Part shown: positions 1 to 9,072 of the stretch, piece after piece
How positions within the stretch are numbered: the stretch's first letter is position 1
Layout: each line of letters starts with the position of its first letter
Source of the DNA: Mangrovimonas sp. ST2L15
GTDB taxonomy: Bacteria; Bacteroidota; Bacteroidia; Flavobacteriales; Flavobacteriaceae
Length of the DNA: 64,000 nt
Direction: 5' to 3'
NCBI RefSeq assembly: GCF_001280515.1
Contig: NZ_LBIQ01000035.1
Location: 248,001 to 312,000, forward strand
The notes under the pieces: model-generated
Told to the model about the DNA's origin: nothing
Databases searched by the model: none
What the model saw: the letters and a program-made list of their open reading frames with translations, nothing else
Position numbers and translations under genes: made by a program

Positions 1-853
1 AATTGGTGTTGCTTCCAATATTGTTTCCGTAATTACCATATAAATTAAATTTCCCATTTCGGTAATTCATATCGATGGAACTGTTGAATCGCGCATTGAT
101 TTCTTTGGTCAATCCAAAATTCAAATTTCCATTAAATCCAAGTTTGGTGTTTTTATGAAGGATGATATTGATGATCCCGCTCATTCCCTCTGGATTGTAT
201 TTAGCTGAAGGGTTCGTGATCAATTCAATGCTTTTAATGGATGTGGAAGGGATTTGTTTCAAAAGTTGGGCCACGGGTACATTAGAAAGCTTTCCATCTA
301 CCATTACCCTTACATTCTCATTCCCTCTTAAACTAATGTTTCCAGTTTGTTGATCCACACTCACCGATGGGATGTTGTTCATGATATCAGAAGCCGATAC
401 CCCAGAAGTAGTTAAATCTTTTCCCACATTGATCACTTTTCTGTCTACTTTTTGTTCGATTGTAGAAGTTTCGGCCACGATAGTCACTTCATTGAGACTC
501 GTTGCTTCTTCCTCTAGGAGAATATTACCTAACTCAATGTTTTTATTGTTTTTATCAATGGTAATGTTCCTTGAAACGGTTTTATATCCTATATACTGCA
601 CACTTACTACCAAATCGCCATCAGGAACGGATGTGATTTTAAAGTCGCCATTGTCATCGGTGATGCCTCCGGTTATGGTTATACCTGATTTGTTTTTTAC
701 TACAATGGTTACATAGGGAAGGGGTTGTTGGAGTTTGGAGTCTAATACTTTTCCGGTAATTAGTCCTTGTTTATCCAATAAGTTTACTGAAGTTTGGCTA
801 TAGGTAAATGTAAAACACATGAACAAGCCAAGAAATAAAATAAATGATTTCAT
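1..853 (-). CDS. Outer-membrane beta-barrel receptor, N-terminal part (runs off the window)
   Basis: About 284 codons read leftwards from an ATG at 853-851 and remain open at the window edge, so the barrel is missing. Visible parts: a Sec signal peptide ending near FTYSQ (residues 1-20), a carboxypeptidase-regulatory-like beta-sandwich (about 30-115, with the typical GxITDDNGDFKI stretch), then a TonB-dependent-receptor plug (about 130-225) with SASDIMNNIPSVSVD, ISLRGNENVRVMVDG and a PSAKYNPEGMSGIINI segment. This order is typical of Bacteroidota outer-membrane receptors, in particular the barrel group lacking a full TonB-receptor domain annotation. The substrate cannot be judged from this part. 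No neighbouring SusD-like gene is in view. Start chosen because the signal peptide begins there. Confidence 0.88.
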   Translation of the reverse strand, partial: MKSFILFLGLFMCFTFTYSQTSVNLLDKQGLITGKVLDSKLQQPLPYVTIVVKNKSGITITGGITDDNGDFKITSVPDGDLVVSVQYIGYKTVSRNITIDKNNKNIELGNILLEEEATSLNEVTIVAETSTIEQKVDRKVINVGKDLTTSGVSASDIMNNIPSVSVDQQTGNISLRGNENVRVMVDGKLSNVPVAQLLKQIPSTSIKSIELITNPSAKYNPEGMSGIINIILHKNTKLGFNGNLNFGLTKEINARFNSSIDMNYRNGKFNLYGNYGNNIGSNTN

Positions 854-914
854 TCTTTGATGATCGATTTTTTGATTGATTAAAGTATAGACGTCTGTTG
901 TGGACGGATGTTAC

Positions 915-922
915 TATCTTTA
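915..922 (+). promoter_or_regulatory. -7 box upstream of the CoA-binding protein gene
   Basis: TATCTTTA fits the Bacteroidota -7 consensus TAnnTTTG except for the last base. It ends 25 bases before the ATG at 948. The nearest TTG (898-900) is only 14 bases upstream, which is short for a -33 element. Confidence 0.35.
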
Positions 923-947
923 AAAATCCTTAACAACACTTTAACAT

Positions 948-1310
948 ATGAGCAAAAAAACTTTAGTGATGGGGGCATCGACAAAACCTAACAGATATTC
1001 CAATTATGCATTGGAACGACTAATAGATAGAGGATATGATGTGGTCGCTTTTGGTAAAAGAGAAGGACAAGTGTCTGGGATATCTATCGAAACAGAGCTA
1101 GTTCCTTATGAAGATGTCCATACAATAACATTATATCTTGGTCCTAAAAATCAAACGGCATACTATGATTATATCGTTTCCTTAAATCCGAAGCGGGTTA
1201 TTTTCAATCCAGGAACCGAAAATCCAGAGCTATATCAAATATTAAGAGAGGCAAAGATTCCTTTTGAGGCGTCTTGTACTTTAGTGCTGCTTTCTACGAA
1301 TCAGTACTAA
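948..1310 (+). CDS. CoA-binding (Rossmann-like) domain protein
   Basis: A 120-residue protein matching the small stand-alone CoA_binding_2 (YccU-like) family. The N-terminus [21 protein letters not shown] contains the nucleotide-binding loop plus first helix of the fold, and the C-terminal half has the family-typical [14 protein letters not shown] segment followed by a conserved cysteine region (EASCTLVLL). Such proteins are cytoplasmic and mostly uncharacterised; CoA binding is inferred from the fold of relatives. Its last 30 bases overlap the tail of the convergent symporter gene. It stands alone with no operon partner. Confidence 0.85.
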   Translation: MSKKTLVMGASTKPNRYSNYALERLIDRGYDVVAFGKREGQVSGISIETELVPYEDVHTITLYLGPKNQTAYYDYIVSLNPKRVIFNPGTENPELYQILREAKIPFEASCTLVLLSTNQY

Positions 1311-2729
1311 GCCCAAAAACATCAACAACCCGTTGATGATCAAAATTTCAAACCCTATTTGGTAACCATTAAACATGACGGTGGAATATTGGTTGATAAA
1401 ATAGGAAAGAATCGGGGCTACTATGCCTATGATCCATACCCAGTGATCTTTAATTTGTTGCTTGGTGAAAATACCAAAAGCGAATAGCCCTAATAGTGGC
1501 CCATAGGTATAACCAGCGGCTTTAAAAAGTTCCCAGATAACAGATACATCTTTAAAAATGAGGTCGTAAATAAGAATGACCAGTACTAAAACAAGGCTCA
1601 TGCAAACATGAACAATCTTTCTGATATCTTTTTGTTTGGATTGCGGTTTTTTATCCAATTCTATAATATCAATACAAAAGGAGGTTGTCAAGGAAGTTAA
1701 AGCAGAGTCGGCACTGGAGTATGCCGAGGCAATCAAACCAAGAATAAAAAAGGCGGAAATGGCCAGTCCGATATCTGGTAACATGGCAATGGTAGGAAAT
1801 AAATCATCTTTGTTGACATCAAAGCCATTTTGTCTGGCATATTGGGTCAATAATAGTCCCAAGGTTAAAAAAAGAAGGTTCACAAAAATCAAGATCACAC
1901 TAAATGATATCATGTTCTTTTGTGCTTCTTTTAGATTTTTACAGGTCAAATTTTTCTGCATCATGTCCTGATCCAAACCAGTCATGGTAATGGTGATAAA
2001 CATTCCAGATAAAAAGCTTTTTACAAAATATTGGGAATCGTTAATGTCATCAAAGAAAAACATTTTGCTCATAGGGCTAGCAACCACCGTTTGGTAAATA
2101 TCTCCAATGCCATTTAGGTTCATTTTACTAGCCACAAAAATGATAGTAACAATAACTGAGACCAGCATGAATAAGGTCTGTAGGGTATCGGTGAAAATAA
2201 TGGTCTTTATTCCTCCTCTAAAAGTATAAAGCCAAATAAGACCTATGGTAATCAATACGGTTACCACAAAAGGAATGTTGAACTGATCAAAAATCAATAG
2301 TTGCATGACATTGGCTACCAAAAAGAGCCTGAAAGCAGCTCCTACAATCCTAGAAACCAAAAAAGCAATGGCACCTGTTTTATAAGAAACGTTTCCAAAA
2401 CGGTCCCTTAAATAGGTGTAAATGGAAGTCAGATTGAGTTTGTAATAAATGGGTAGGAGTACATAAGCTATGGCTATGTAACCAAACAAATAGCCAAAAA
2501 CTACTTGCATGTAACCAAATTGTTTGTCTTCTACGGCACCAGGGACCGAAATAAAGGTGACTCCAGAAAGGGAAGCTCCAATCATACCAAAAGCAACCAA
2601 ATACCAAGGGGCTGATTTGTTGGCTTTAAAAAAGGCTTCGTTGGTGTCTTCTTTTCCTGTAAAATAGGAAATGGCGATTAAAACAATAAAATAACCTAAT
2701 ATAAGACTGGCAATAACAATGGGCGACAT
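1281..2729 (-). CDS. Sodium:solute symporter (SSS family)
   Basis: A 482-residue polytopic membrane protein with about 13 hydrophobic segments, starting with a long helix at residues 1-22. Family marks include the early [21 protein letters not shown] segment and the later [27 protein letters not shown] segment, which in SSS proteins contributes Na+-binding serines/threonines. The length is normal for the family. The substrate cannot be assigned; Bacteroidota members are often annotated as sialic-acid or sugar symporters, but no catabolic genes adjoin this one. It is divergent from recR and its 3' end overlaps the preceding convergent gene by 30 bases. Confidence 0.88.
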   Translation of the reverse strand: MSPIVIASLILGYFIVLIAISYFTGKEDTNEAFFKANKSAPWYLVAFGMIGASLSGVTFISVPGAVEDKQFGYMQVVFGYLFGYIAIAYVLLPIYYKLNLTSIYTYLRDRFGNVSYKTGAIAFLVSRIVGAAFRLFLVANVMQLLIFDQFNIPFVVTVLITIGLIWLYTFRGGIKTIIFTDTLQTLFMLVSVIVTIIFVASKMNLNGIGDIYQTVVASPMSKMFFFDDINDSQYFVKSFLSGMFITITMTGLDQDMMQKNLTCKNLKEAQKNMISFSVILIFVNLLFLTLGLLLTQYARQNGFDVNKDDLFPTIAMLPDIGLAISAFFILGLIASAYSSADSALTSLTTSFCIDIIELDKKPQSKQKDIRKIVHVCMSLVLVLVILIYDLIFKDVSVIWELFKAAGYTYGPLLGLFAFGIFTKQQIKDHWVWIIGIVAPILSYFINQYSTVMFNGYQIGFEILIINGLLMFLGLVLIRRKQH

Positions 2730-2757
2730 GAAGCTAAGAATTCCTGGTTACAAATTA

Positions 2758-2765
2758 CAAATGTA
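2758..2765 (-). promoter_or_regulatory. -7 box for the symporter gene
   Basis: Read on the minus strand this is TACATTTG, a perfect TAnnTTTG -7 box 28 bases before the ATG at 2729. No TTG lies at the usual 17-23 base spacing. Confidence 0.4.
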
Positions 2766-2790
2766 TAAGTATTTCTTTAATGTAAAGTTG

Positions 2791-2798
2791 TAACTTCG
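2791..2798 (+). promoter_or_regulatory. -7 box almost abutting the recR start
   Basis: TAACTTCG, a near match to TAnnTTTG, ends five bases before the recR ATG. If it is used, the transcript would start about two bases before the start codon, giving a nearly leaderless mRNA. Confidence 0.4.
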
Positions 2799-2803
2799 CA
2801 CTT

Positions 2804-3421
2804 ATGGAATTTTCATCAAAATTGTTGGCTAAAGCTGTTGACGAAATGTCACAATTACCGGGCATAGGGAAGCGAACAGCACTTAGGTTGGTCTTGCATT
2901 TATTGAGACAGCCAGAGGGGCAAACAATACAATTGGCAGATGCCCTAAAGTCGCTGAGACAGCAAATTAAACTATGTAAAAGTTGCAATAACATCAGTGA
3001 TACGGAATTGTGCGATATATGTTCCAATCCCCGCAGAAATCCAGAGATTATTTGTGTGGTGGAAGATATACGAGACGTCATGGCCATTGAAAATACCAGC
3101 TCCTTTAAAGGGCTTTATCACGTATTGGGAGGTAAAATTTCTCCTATGGATGGTATTGGCCCCAATGATCTTAATATTCAACCTTTGGTAGATAAGGTAA
3201 AGCAGGGTGAGGTGAAAGAGCTTATTTTTGCTTTAGGATCTACTATGGAAGGCGATACCACAAATTTCTACATCTACAAGCAAATTCAGGACTACGAAGT
3301 TCAAACAACTACAATAGCTAGAGGAATTTCAGTTGGGAATGAATTGGAATACACAGATGAAATTACTTTGGGAAGAAGTATCATAAACCGTATTCCTTTT
3401 GAGGTGTCTATAAAATCGTAA
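2804..3421 (+). CDS. recR: Recombination mediator protein RecR
   Basis: A 205-residue protein, full length for RecR. In order: N-terminal helix-hairpin-helix region with [18 protein letters not shown] (about 17-35), a four-cysteine zinc finger (Cys58, Cys61, Cys70, Cys73), and a Toprim domain beginning with [14 protein letters not shown] (about 83-97), followed by [16 protein letters not shown], a RecR signature. With RecF/RecO it loads RecA onto gapped single-stranded DNA in the cytoplasm. The start is fixed by the conserved N-terminus and an adjacent -7 box. A glycosyltransferase gene follows after 10 bases, so the two are probably co-transcribed. Confidence 0.96.
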   Translation: MEFSSKLLAKAVDEMSQLPGIGKRTALRLVLHLLRQPEGQTIQLADALKSLRQQIKLCKSCNNISDTELCDICSNPRRNPEIICVVEDIRDVMAIENTSSFKGLYHVLGGKISPMDGIGPNDLNIQPLVDKVKQGEVKELIFALGSTMEGDTTNFYIYKQIQDYEVQTTTIARGISVGNELEYTDEITLGRSIINRIPFEVSIKS

Positions 3422-3431
3422 CACCACATTT

Positions 3432-4541
3432 TTGAAACTTTCAGTTGTCATATTAAACTATAATGTTCGCTATTTTTTAGAATTATGTCTAAAAAGTGTT
3501 GAGTCAGCTATTAGACATTTGGATGCCGAAATTATTGTGGTGGACAATCGGTCTTCAGATGAGAGTTGCGAGATGGTTAAAAAACTATTTCCTAATGTAA
3601 AGCTTATTGAAAATAAAGAAAATGTAGGGTTTTCAAAAGGGAATAACATTGGAGTAGCGCAGGCTCAGGGAGAGTTTATCTGTATTCTTAACCCAGATAC
3701 GGTTGTTGCAGAAGATACTTTTGAGAAGTTATTATCCTTTTCTGATTCTAAAGAAAATCTCGGTATTGTAGGCTGCAGATTAATAGATGGGAAAGGTAAA
3801 TTTCTGCCAGAAAGCAAAAGAAATATTCCAAAACCTTATGTTGCTTTGAAAAAGATGATTGGAAAATCCAATGCCTATTACGCCAATCAATTGGAGGAAA
3901 CCCAGCAAGGAGTGGTTCCTATTTTGGTGGGGGCATTTATGTTTTTAAAGCGTGAGGTGTATCAAGATATAGGCGGATTTGATGAAGATTATTTTATGTA
4001 TGGAGAGGATGTGGATATTTCTTATAAAGCGATAAAGAAAGGGTATCAAAACTATTATTTTGGTGATACTACCGTCATTCATTTTAAGGGAGAAAGTACT
4101 TTAAAGAATTTACATTATGCCAAAAGGTTCTATGGAGCAATGCAGATTTTTTATCAAAAGCATTTTAAAAAGAACCCGTTGTTTAACGCCGTTGTTTGGT
4201 TGGGCATAAAATTGGCCTTTTTAATGAGGCGAGAACCCAAAGAGGAAAGGAAACAAGTGGAGCGTTATGTGCTGTTTTCTGATAAAATTCCTTCAGATTT
4301 AAGGCAGAAATTGAATAAACCGGTCAAGTTGTTGGAAGATATAGGAAATTTGCAGGAAGAGGATGAAGTAGTGTTTGATACCGACTTTTTGACATTTAAG
4401 GAAATTATAGGATTTCTTTTGGAGTGGCGGGAAAGTAAAAGTCTTACCTTTAAGTTTTTAATGCAAAAATCACATTACTTAGTAGGTAGTAATAGCTCAA
4501 AAAATCGAGGTGAATTAATCTATTTAAAAAATAATGATTAG
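3432..4541 (+). CDS. Family 2 glycosyltransferase
   Basis: A 369-residue GT-A fold glycosyltransferase. The N-terminus KLSVVILNYNVRYFLELCLKS and VVDNRSSDES are the nucleotide-sugar-binding motifs of GT2 enzymes; NVGFSKGNNIG and CILNPDTVV (the DxD-like site) follow, with GGFDEDYFMYGEDVDIS as acceptor-side motif. It probably moves a sugar onto a surface polysaccharide or lipid carrier. The only start keeping the conserved first strand is a TTG codon at 3432; the next in-frame ATG is about 48 codons in and would delete the active site. It follows recR by 10 bases. About 120 C-terminal residues lie beyond the catalytic domain and look species- or lineage-specific. Confidence 0.9.
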   Translation: MKLSVVILNYNVRYFLELCLKSVESAIRHLDAEIIVVDNRSSDESCEMVKKLFPNVKLIENKENVGFSKGNNIGVAQAQGEFICILNPDTVVAEDTFEKLLSFSDSKENLGIVGCRLIDGKGKFLPESKRNIPKPYVALKKMIGKSNAYYANQLEETQQGVVPILVGAFMFLKREVYQDIGGFDEDYFMYGEDVDISYKAIKKGYQNYYFGDTTVIHFKGESTLKNLHYAKRFYGAMQIFYQKHFKKNPLFNAVVWLGIKLAFLMRREPKEERKQVERYVLFSDKIPSDLRQKLNKPVKLLEDIGNLQEEDEVVFDTDFLTFKEIIGFLLEWRESKSLTFKFLMQKSHYLVGSNSSKNRGELIYLKNND

Positions 4542-4572
4542 CAAAATTTCAGTGAATTGGATATTTTTTCAG

Positions 4573-4580
4573 TAATTTTG
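4573..4580 (+). promoter_or_regulatory. -7 box of the E2 acyltransferase gene
   Basis: TAATTTTG matches TAnnTTTG exactly and ends 37 bases before the ATG. A TTG at 4557-4559 is only 13 bases away, shorter than expected for -33. Confidence 0.45.
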
Positions 4581-4617
4581 CAGTCGAAAAATAAAAAAAC
4601 ATCATTTTATTGAGGAT

Positions 4618-5934
4618 ATGGCAAAATTCGAATTAAAGCTCCCTAAAATGGGTGAAAGTGTTGCAGAAGCAACCATCACATCTTGGTTAAAAGAAGTTGG
4701 TGATACCATTGAAGCCGATGAGGCAGTATTGGAAATTGCAACTGATAAAGTAGATAGTGAAGTCCCTAGTGAGGTGGATGGAGTTTTGGTGGAAAAATTA
4801 TTTGAAGCCGATGAGGTTGTCCAAGTAGGGCAGACTATCGCCATTATTGAAACCGATGGGGAAGCAAGTGCACCTAAAAAGGAGGAGACCCAAGTTGAAG
4901 CCGAGGAAAGTGTTGATGCTGATGTTGTGGCTGAAATTAATCAAACCGTTGAGGTGGCAAAAGATACGGCAGCACCAGTAATTTCATCTGGAGATCGTTT
5001 TTACTCACCTTTGGTGAAAAATATAGCTCAAAAAGAAAATATTTCTCAAGAGGAACTGGATGCCTTACCTGGAACAGGAAAAGACGGTCGCGTTACCAAA
5101 AATGATATTTTAGGTTATTTGGAAAATAGAACTGATGCGACGCCAGTAAAACAGCAAGCTGTTTCTGCTTCTCAAAAATCAGAACCTATTAAGGAAGCTC
5201 CTAAACCAGCTCCAATTCCTTCAGGAGATGATGAAGTAATTGAAATGACAAGAATGGGGAAACTCATTTCACATCATATGGTTCAGTCGGTGCAAACCTC
5301 TGCCCATGTTCAAAGTTTTATTGAAGCCGACGTAACCAAAATTTGGAACTGGCGTAAAAAGGTTAAAGACAGTTTTGCTAAGCGTGAAGGTGAAAACTTG
5401 ACGTTTACACCAATCTTCATGGAAGCTATTGCAAAGGCTCTTAGAGATTTCCCAATGATGAACATTTCTGTTCAAGATGATAAAATAATTAAAAAGAAAC
5501 ATATCAACCTAGGGATGGCGGCAGCTTTACCAGATGGCAACTTAATTGTTCCAGTGATCAAGGATGCTGACCAATTGAACTTGGTAGGAATGACTAAAAA
5601 AGTCAATGACCTGGCTAATAGATCTCGATTGAATCAATTAAAGCCAGACGAGATTCAAGGGGGAACTTACACAGTTACAAATGTAGGAACCTTTGGAAGT
5701 GTCATGGGAACACCCATTATCAACCAGCCGCAGGTAGGTATTTTAGCCTTGGGTGCCATTAGAAAAGTGCCAGCTGTGGTAGAAACACCAGAAGGTGATT
5801 TTATTGGTATTAGATACCGCATGTTCTTATCACACTCTTATGATCACCGAGTGGTAAATGGAGCACTGGGAGGACAATTTGTTCAAGCAGTAAAAAATTA
5901 TTTGGAAGCTTGGGATCCTAATCGAGAGATTTAA
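4618..5934 (+). CDS. Lipoyl-dependent 2-oxo acid dehydrogenase E2 acyltransferase
   Basis: A 438-residue E2 component. It shows an N-terminal biotinyl/lipoyl domain (residues 1-78) with the lipoyl-lysine loop EIATDKVDSEVPS, an acidic linker, a peripheral-subunit-binding domain (about 120-160; SPLVKNIAQKENI and GTGKDGRVTKNDIL), and a catalytic acyltransferase domain (about 205-438) ending with the active-site motif SHSYDHRVVNGALGG. E2 proteins form the core of pyruvate, 2-oxoglutarate or branched-chain dehydrogenase complexes and carry acyl groups from E1 to CoA. No E1 or E3 gene is nearby, so the substrate is open; a branched-chain role is plausible for this stand-alone type. A strong terminator follows. 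Confidence 0.92.
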   Translation: MAKFELKLPKMGESVAEATITSWLKEVGDTIEADEAVLEIATDKVDSEVPSEVDGVLVEKLFEADEVVQVGQTIAIIETDGEASAPKKEETQVEAEESVDADVVAEINQTVEVAKDTAAPVISSGDRFYSPLVKNIAQKENISQEELDALPGTGKDGRVTKNDILGYLENRTDATPVKQQAVSASQKSEPIKEAPKPAPIPSGDDEVIEMTRMGKLISHHMVQSVQTSAHVQSFIEADVTKIWNWRKKVKDSFAKREGENLTFTPIFMEAIAKALRDFPMMNISVQDDKIIKKKHINLGMAAALPDGNLIVPVIKDADQLNLVGMTKKVNDLANRSRLNQLKPDEIQGGTYTVTNVGTFGSVMGTPIINQPQVGILALGAIRKVPAVVETPEGDFIGIRYRMFLSHSYDHRVVNGALGGQFVQAVKNYLEAWDPNREI

Positions 5935-5948
5935 ATTTAGAATATATA

Positions 5949-5980
5949 GGGCCTTAATGTTGATTAAGGCCTTTTTATTT
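5949..5980 (+). terminator. Rho-independent terminator after the E2 gene
   Basis: A 9-bp perfect stem (GGCCTTAAT / ATTAAGGCC) with a GTTG loop is followed by TTTTTATTT, 15 bases after the stop codon. Confidence 0.88.
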
Positions 5981-6005
5981 ATTTATCTTTACCAAAAATT
6001 GTAGC

Positions 6006-6782
6006 ATGTCTCTTAAATTAAACAAACCTATTTGCTTTTTTGATTTAGAAACAACAGGAATCAATATTTCAAAAGACCGAATTGTTGAGATTTCCATTCT
6101 AAAAGTCCATCCAAACGGCAAGGAGGATATTTATACACAGTTGGTCAATCCAACGATTCCCATTCCTGCAGAAACAACTAAAGTACATGGCATTTCAGAT
6201 GCTGATGTAGCAGATAAGCCTACCTTTAAAGAAATTGCCAAGGAGGTGAGTCAAATGATTAAAGATGCCGATTTGGGAGGATTTAATTCCAATAGGTTTG
6301 ATATTCCATTGTTGGCCGAAGAGATGCTTAGGGCTGAAGTAGATTTTGATATGAAAAACAGATTGGCCGTGGATGTTCAGGCTATTTTTCATAAAATGGA
6401 ACAACGTACACTTAGTGCAGCCTATAAATTCTATTGTGATAAAAACTTAGAGGATGCCCACAGTGCCGAGGCAGATACCAAAGCAACTTATGAGGTTTTA
6501 AAGGCTCAAGTAGAGCGTTATGAAGCCTTGGAAAATGACATGAAGTTTTTGGCCGAGTTTAGCTCCAGAAAGCAATATGCCGATTTTGCTGGTTTTATTG
6601 CCTTTAATAAAAAAGGAGAGGAGTGCTTTTCCTTTGGTAAACATAAGGGTAAAAGAGTCGAGGACGTACTTACAGAAGAACCAGGCTATTTTGGTTGGTT
6701 GTTAAATGCCGATTTTCCCTTGTATACCAAAAAAGTGCTGACAGCTATTAAATTGAGAAACTTTAATAATAAATTGAGTTAG
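6006..6782 (+). CDS. DEDD-type 3'-5' exonuclease with ExoX-like C-terminal domain
   Basis: A 258-residue protein. Residues 1-175 are a DnaQ-like exonuclease: Asp13/Glu15 in CFFDLETTGIN, VHGISDADV, GGFNSNRFDIPLL, and the HxAEADT motif (AHSAEADTKAT) that supplies the last acid, as in the DEDDh subgroup. Residues about 208-250 (SFGKHKGKRVED... GYFGWLL) form a small domain resembling the C-terminus of exonuclease X-type proteins. Such enzymes trim single-stranded or mismatched 3' ends of DNA. It begins an apparent operon with the next three genes (gaps of 1-3 bases). The nearby DUF3820 protein at 31.5 kb has a similar small-domain pattern. Confidence 0.88.
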   Translation: MSLKLNKPICFFDLETTGINISKDRIVEISILKVHPNGKEDIYTQLVNPTIPIPAETTKVHGISDADVADKPTFKEIAKEVSQMIKDADLGGFNSNRFDIPLLAEEMLRAEVDFDMKNRLAVDVQAIFHKMEQRTLSAAYKFYCDKNLEDAHSAEADTKATYEVLKAQVERYEALENDMKFLAEFSSRKQYADFAGFIAFNKKGEECFSFGKHKGKRVEDVLTEEPGYFGWLLNADFPLYTKKVLTAIKLRNFNNKLS

Positions 6783-6783
6783 A

Positions 6784-7395
6784 ATGAAGCTCATTTGTAT
6801 TGGTAGAAATTACACCGATCATATTGCAGAGTTGGCAAATGAAAGACCAACAGATCCGGTCATCTTTATGAAACCAGACACGTCTATTTTACCAGCTAAA
6901 CACCCATTTTTTATTCCTGATTTTTCTGATGACGTACATCATGAAGTTGAAATTCTTGTAAAAATCAGTAAAGTAGGAAAACATATCGATAAAAAATTTG
7001 CTCATAAATATTATGACCAAATAGGTTTGGGAATTGATTTTACGGCTAGAGATTTGCAGGCACAATTAAAATCCAAAGGATTGCCGTGGGAAAAGGCTAA
7101 GGGATTTGATGGCGCTGCCGTTATTGGAGACTGGTTGCCAAAAGAGAAATTTGAAAACTTGAATGATGTCTCGTTTTCATTAACCAAAAATGGAAACAAG
7201 GTACAGGAGGGAAATACGAGTCTTATGCTCTGGAAAATTGATGAGATAATAGAATATGTGTCCAAATATTTCACTTTAAAAATTGGAGATATTATCTTTA
7301 CAGGAACACCTGCCGGTGTGAGTAAAGTAGAAGCGAATGATGAATTAATAGGTTACATTGGTAATCAACCTATGTTTACCGTAACTGTAAAATAA
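6784..7395 (+). CDS. Fumarylacetoacetate hydrolase (FAH) family protein
   Basis: A 203-residue member of the FAH superfamily, consistent with the short single-domain form. It has MKLICIGRNYTDHI at the N-terminus, PVIFMKPDTSI, and the metal-binding HHEVEILVKI acids, then FTARDLQAQLKSKGLPWEKAKGFD and FTGTPAGVS. Relatives are Mg2+/Mn2+-dependent enzymes such as oxaloacetate decarboxylases/tautomerases and acylpyruvases; I cannot choose among these. It starts one base after the exonuclease stop codon and is followed two bases later by the HPt gene, so a transcript of four genes is likely. Confidence 0.9.
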   Translation: MKLICIGRNYTDHIAELANERPTDPVIFMKPDTSILPAKHPFFIPDFSDDVHHEVEILVKISKVGKHIDKKFAHKYYDQIGLGIDFTARDLQAQLKSKGLPWEKAKGFDGAAVIGDWLPKEKFENLNDVSFSLTKNGNKVQEGNTSLMLWKIDEIIEYVSKYFTLKIGDIIFTGTPAGVSKVEANDELIGYIGNQPMFTVTVK

Positions 7396-7397
7396 CT

Positions 7398-7739
7398 ATG
7401 GAAGCGCATTATAAATTATATAGAGTAAGGGAAATGGCTGATGGCGATGAGGATTTTGTTGCTGCATTGGCTGCAGCTTTTTTGGAGGAAGTTCCAGAAG
7501 ATGCTGAACGATTGAAAAAAGCAGTAGCAGAAAAAGATTATTATACGGCTTATCAGGCTGCCCATAAAATGAAACCAACCGTAGATTTGTTTGAATTGGG
7601 TGTTTTGTCAAACTTGATTGAAGTTCAGGATTGGGGAAAGTTTGAAAAAACCGGTTTGGATATATCTGATGAGTTGGACATTGTTTTGACTGCCGTTGAC
7701 CAAGCTGTTGAGGAAATCAAGTCCGATTTTGGATTGTAA
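7398..7739 (+). CDS. Stand-alone histidine phosphotransfer (HPt) protein
   Basis: A 113-residue all-helical protein with the HPt signature AHKMKPTVDLFELGVLSNLIEVQD, where His56 is the expected phospho-acceptor. HPt proteins pass phosphate between hybrid histidine kinases and response regulators in the cytoplasm. No kinase or regulator gene lies in the window, so its partners are encoded elsewhere. It sits between an FAH-family gene and cinA with gaps of two and three bases. The canonical His-x-Leu-Lys-Gly/Pro is present as His-Lys-Met-Lys-Pro. The function is confident at family level only. Confidence 0.85.
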   Translation: MEAHYKLYRVREMADGDEDFVAALAAAFLEEVPEDAERLKKAVAEKDYYTAYQAAHKMKPTVDLFELGVLSNLIEVQDWGKFEKTGLDISDELDIVLTAVDQAVEEIKSDFGL

Positions 7740-7742
7740 CCC

Positions 7743-8990
7743 ATGCAAGCAGAAATTATTACCATTGGCGATGAGATTTTAATCGGCCAAATCGTTGATA
7801 CCAATTCCGCGTTTATTAGTAAAGCCCTTAATCAAATAGGGGTTTCGGTATATCAAATCACCTCCGTTCAAGATGATCGGGAACATATTCTAAAGGCTTT
7901 AGCTGAAGCTGAGGAGAACGCCGATATTATTTTGATTACTGGTGGACTGGGGCCCACCAAAGATGATATTACCAAAAAAACCATTGCCGAGTATTTTGAT
8001 GATACCTTAATTAGGGATGAAGCTGTTCTTGAAAACATTCGTCGCATCTGGGATACCTATATAAAAAAACCGCTGATTCAGGTTAATATTGATCAAGCTC
8101 TGGTGCCTTCAAAAGCAACCGCTTTAATGAATGTAAACGGGAGTGCTCCCGGTATGTGGTTGGTAAGGAATGGGAAAGTATTTGTTTCCATGCCTGGAGT
8201 GCCATTTGAGATGAAGGCTTTAATGACTGATGAGGTATTGCCAAGACTCCGTAAGAAATTTAAGTTTCCATATATAGAACATCAAACAGTTCTAACCCAC
8301 GGTATAGGGGAGAGTGCTTTAGCAGAACGAATTGAAACATGGGAAGACCAATTACCTAAGTTTGTCAAGTTGGCCTATTTGCCAAATTTGGGAAGGGTTC
8401 GATTACGTCTTTCCGCAAAGGGAATGGATAAAGCCGTAATCCAAAATGAGATCAAGCAACAAATCGATTTGTTGATGCCTCAAATAGAAGATGTGTTTGT
8501 AGGATTTGAGAACGATGGAAGTATTGAGGAACTAATAGGTGGGGCTTTAGAGGCAAACCATCAAACCATTGCAACTGCCGAAAGCTGTACAGGTGGAAAA
8601 ATTGCTGAAATGTTTACATCACATCCGGGAGCTTCCCACTATTTTAAGGGAAGTGTGGTGACTTATGCAACTGAAACCAAGGTGAAGGTTTTGGGTCTTT
8701 CGGAAGAATTGATTGAAAAATATTCGGTAGTGAGTGCCGAGGTAGCTCAAGCCATGGCAGAAAGAGCTCGACTACTTTTTAATACGGATTACGCTATAGC
8801 AACAACGGGTAATGCAGGTCCAGATAAAGGAGACTCAGAAGCAGAAGTGGGGACGGTATTTATTGCTATTGCCACTAAACAAGGGGTTTTGACGCATGAA
8901 TTTCATTTTGGGAGCCATCGGGAACGGGTCATAAATAAGGCTGCAAATAAAGCTTTGGAATTATTACATAAAGAAATTTTAAAAAAGTAA
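7743..8990 (+). CDS. cinA: CinA-family protein (MoCF-like domain plus NMN deamidase domain)
   Basis: A 415-residue, full-length two-domain CinA. The N-terminal domain (about 1-170) carries the molybdopterin-binding-like motifs GDEILIGQIVDTNSAFI and TGGLGPTKDDITK; in characterised homologues this fold hydrolyses ADP-ribose. The C-terminal domain (about 255-415) has TAESCTGGKIAEMFT and ATTGNAGPDKG, the marks of the PncC nicotinamide-mononucleotide deamidase. Together these act in pyridine-nucleotide salvage in the cytoplasm. Despite the historic name a role in competence is not implied here. It ends the operon begun by the exonuclease. Confidence 0.93.
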   Translation: MQAEIITIGDEILIGQIVDTNSAFISKALNQIGVSVYQITSVQDDREHILKALAEAEENADIILITGGLGPTKDDITKKTIAEYFDDTLIRDEAVLENIRRIWDTYIKKPLIQVNIDQALVPSKATALMNVNGSAPGMWLVRNGKVFVSMPGVPFEMKALMTDEVLPRLRKKFKFPYIEHQTVLTHGIGESALAERIETWEDQLPKFVKLAYLPNLGRVRLRLSAKGMDKAVIQNEIKQQIDLLMPQIEDVFVGFENDGSIEELIGGALEANHQTIATAESCTGGKIAEMFTSHPGASHYFKGSVVTYATETKVKVLGLSEELIEKYSVVSAEVAQAMAERARLLFNTDYAIATTGNAGPDKGDSEAEVGTVFIAIATKQGVLTHEFHFGSHRERVINKAANKALELLHKEILKK

Positions 8991-9000
8991 TAATATTAGT

Positions 9001-9031
9001 TTGTTGATATAGATAAGTTTTACTAAATTTG
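9001..9031 (+). promoter_or_regulatory. Promoter of the rpmB-rpmG cluster
   Basis: TTG (9001-9003 or 9004-9006) and TAAATTTG (9024-9031) are spaced 20 or 17 bases apart, fitting the Bacteroidota -33/-7 pattern. A transcript starting near 9035 would have a leader of about 38 bases. Confidence 0.65.
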
Positions 9032-9072
9032 CACCCTGTTTTGAAATAAGAACAATTTAAAGTCAGAAAAAG

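Noticed and set aside
372-716. A 114-residue plus-strand frame opposite the receptor gene
   Set aside because: The minus strand shows a receptor with signal peptide, carboxypeptidase-like and plug domains in the same place; the plus frame is a shadow.
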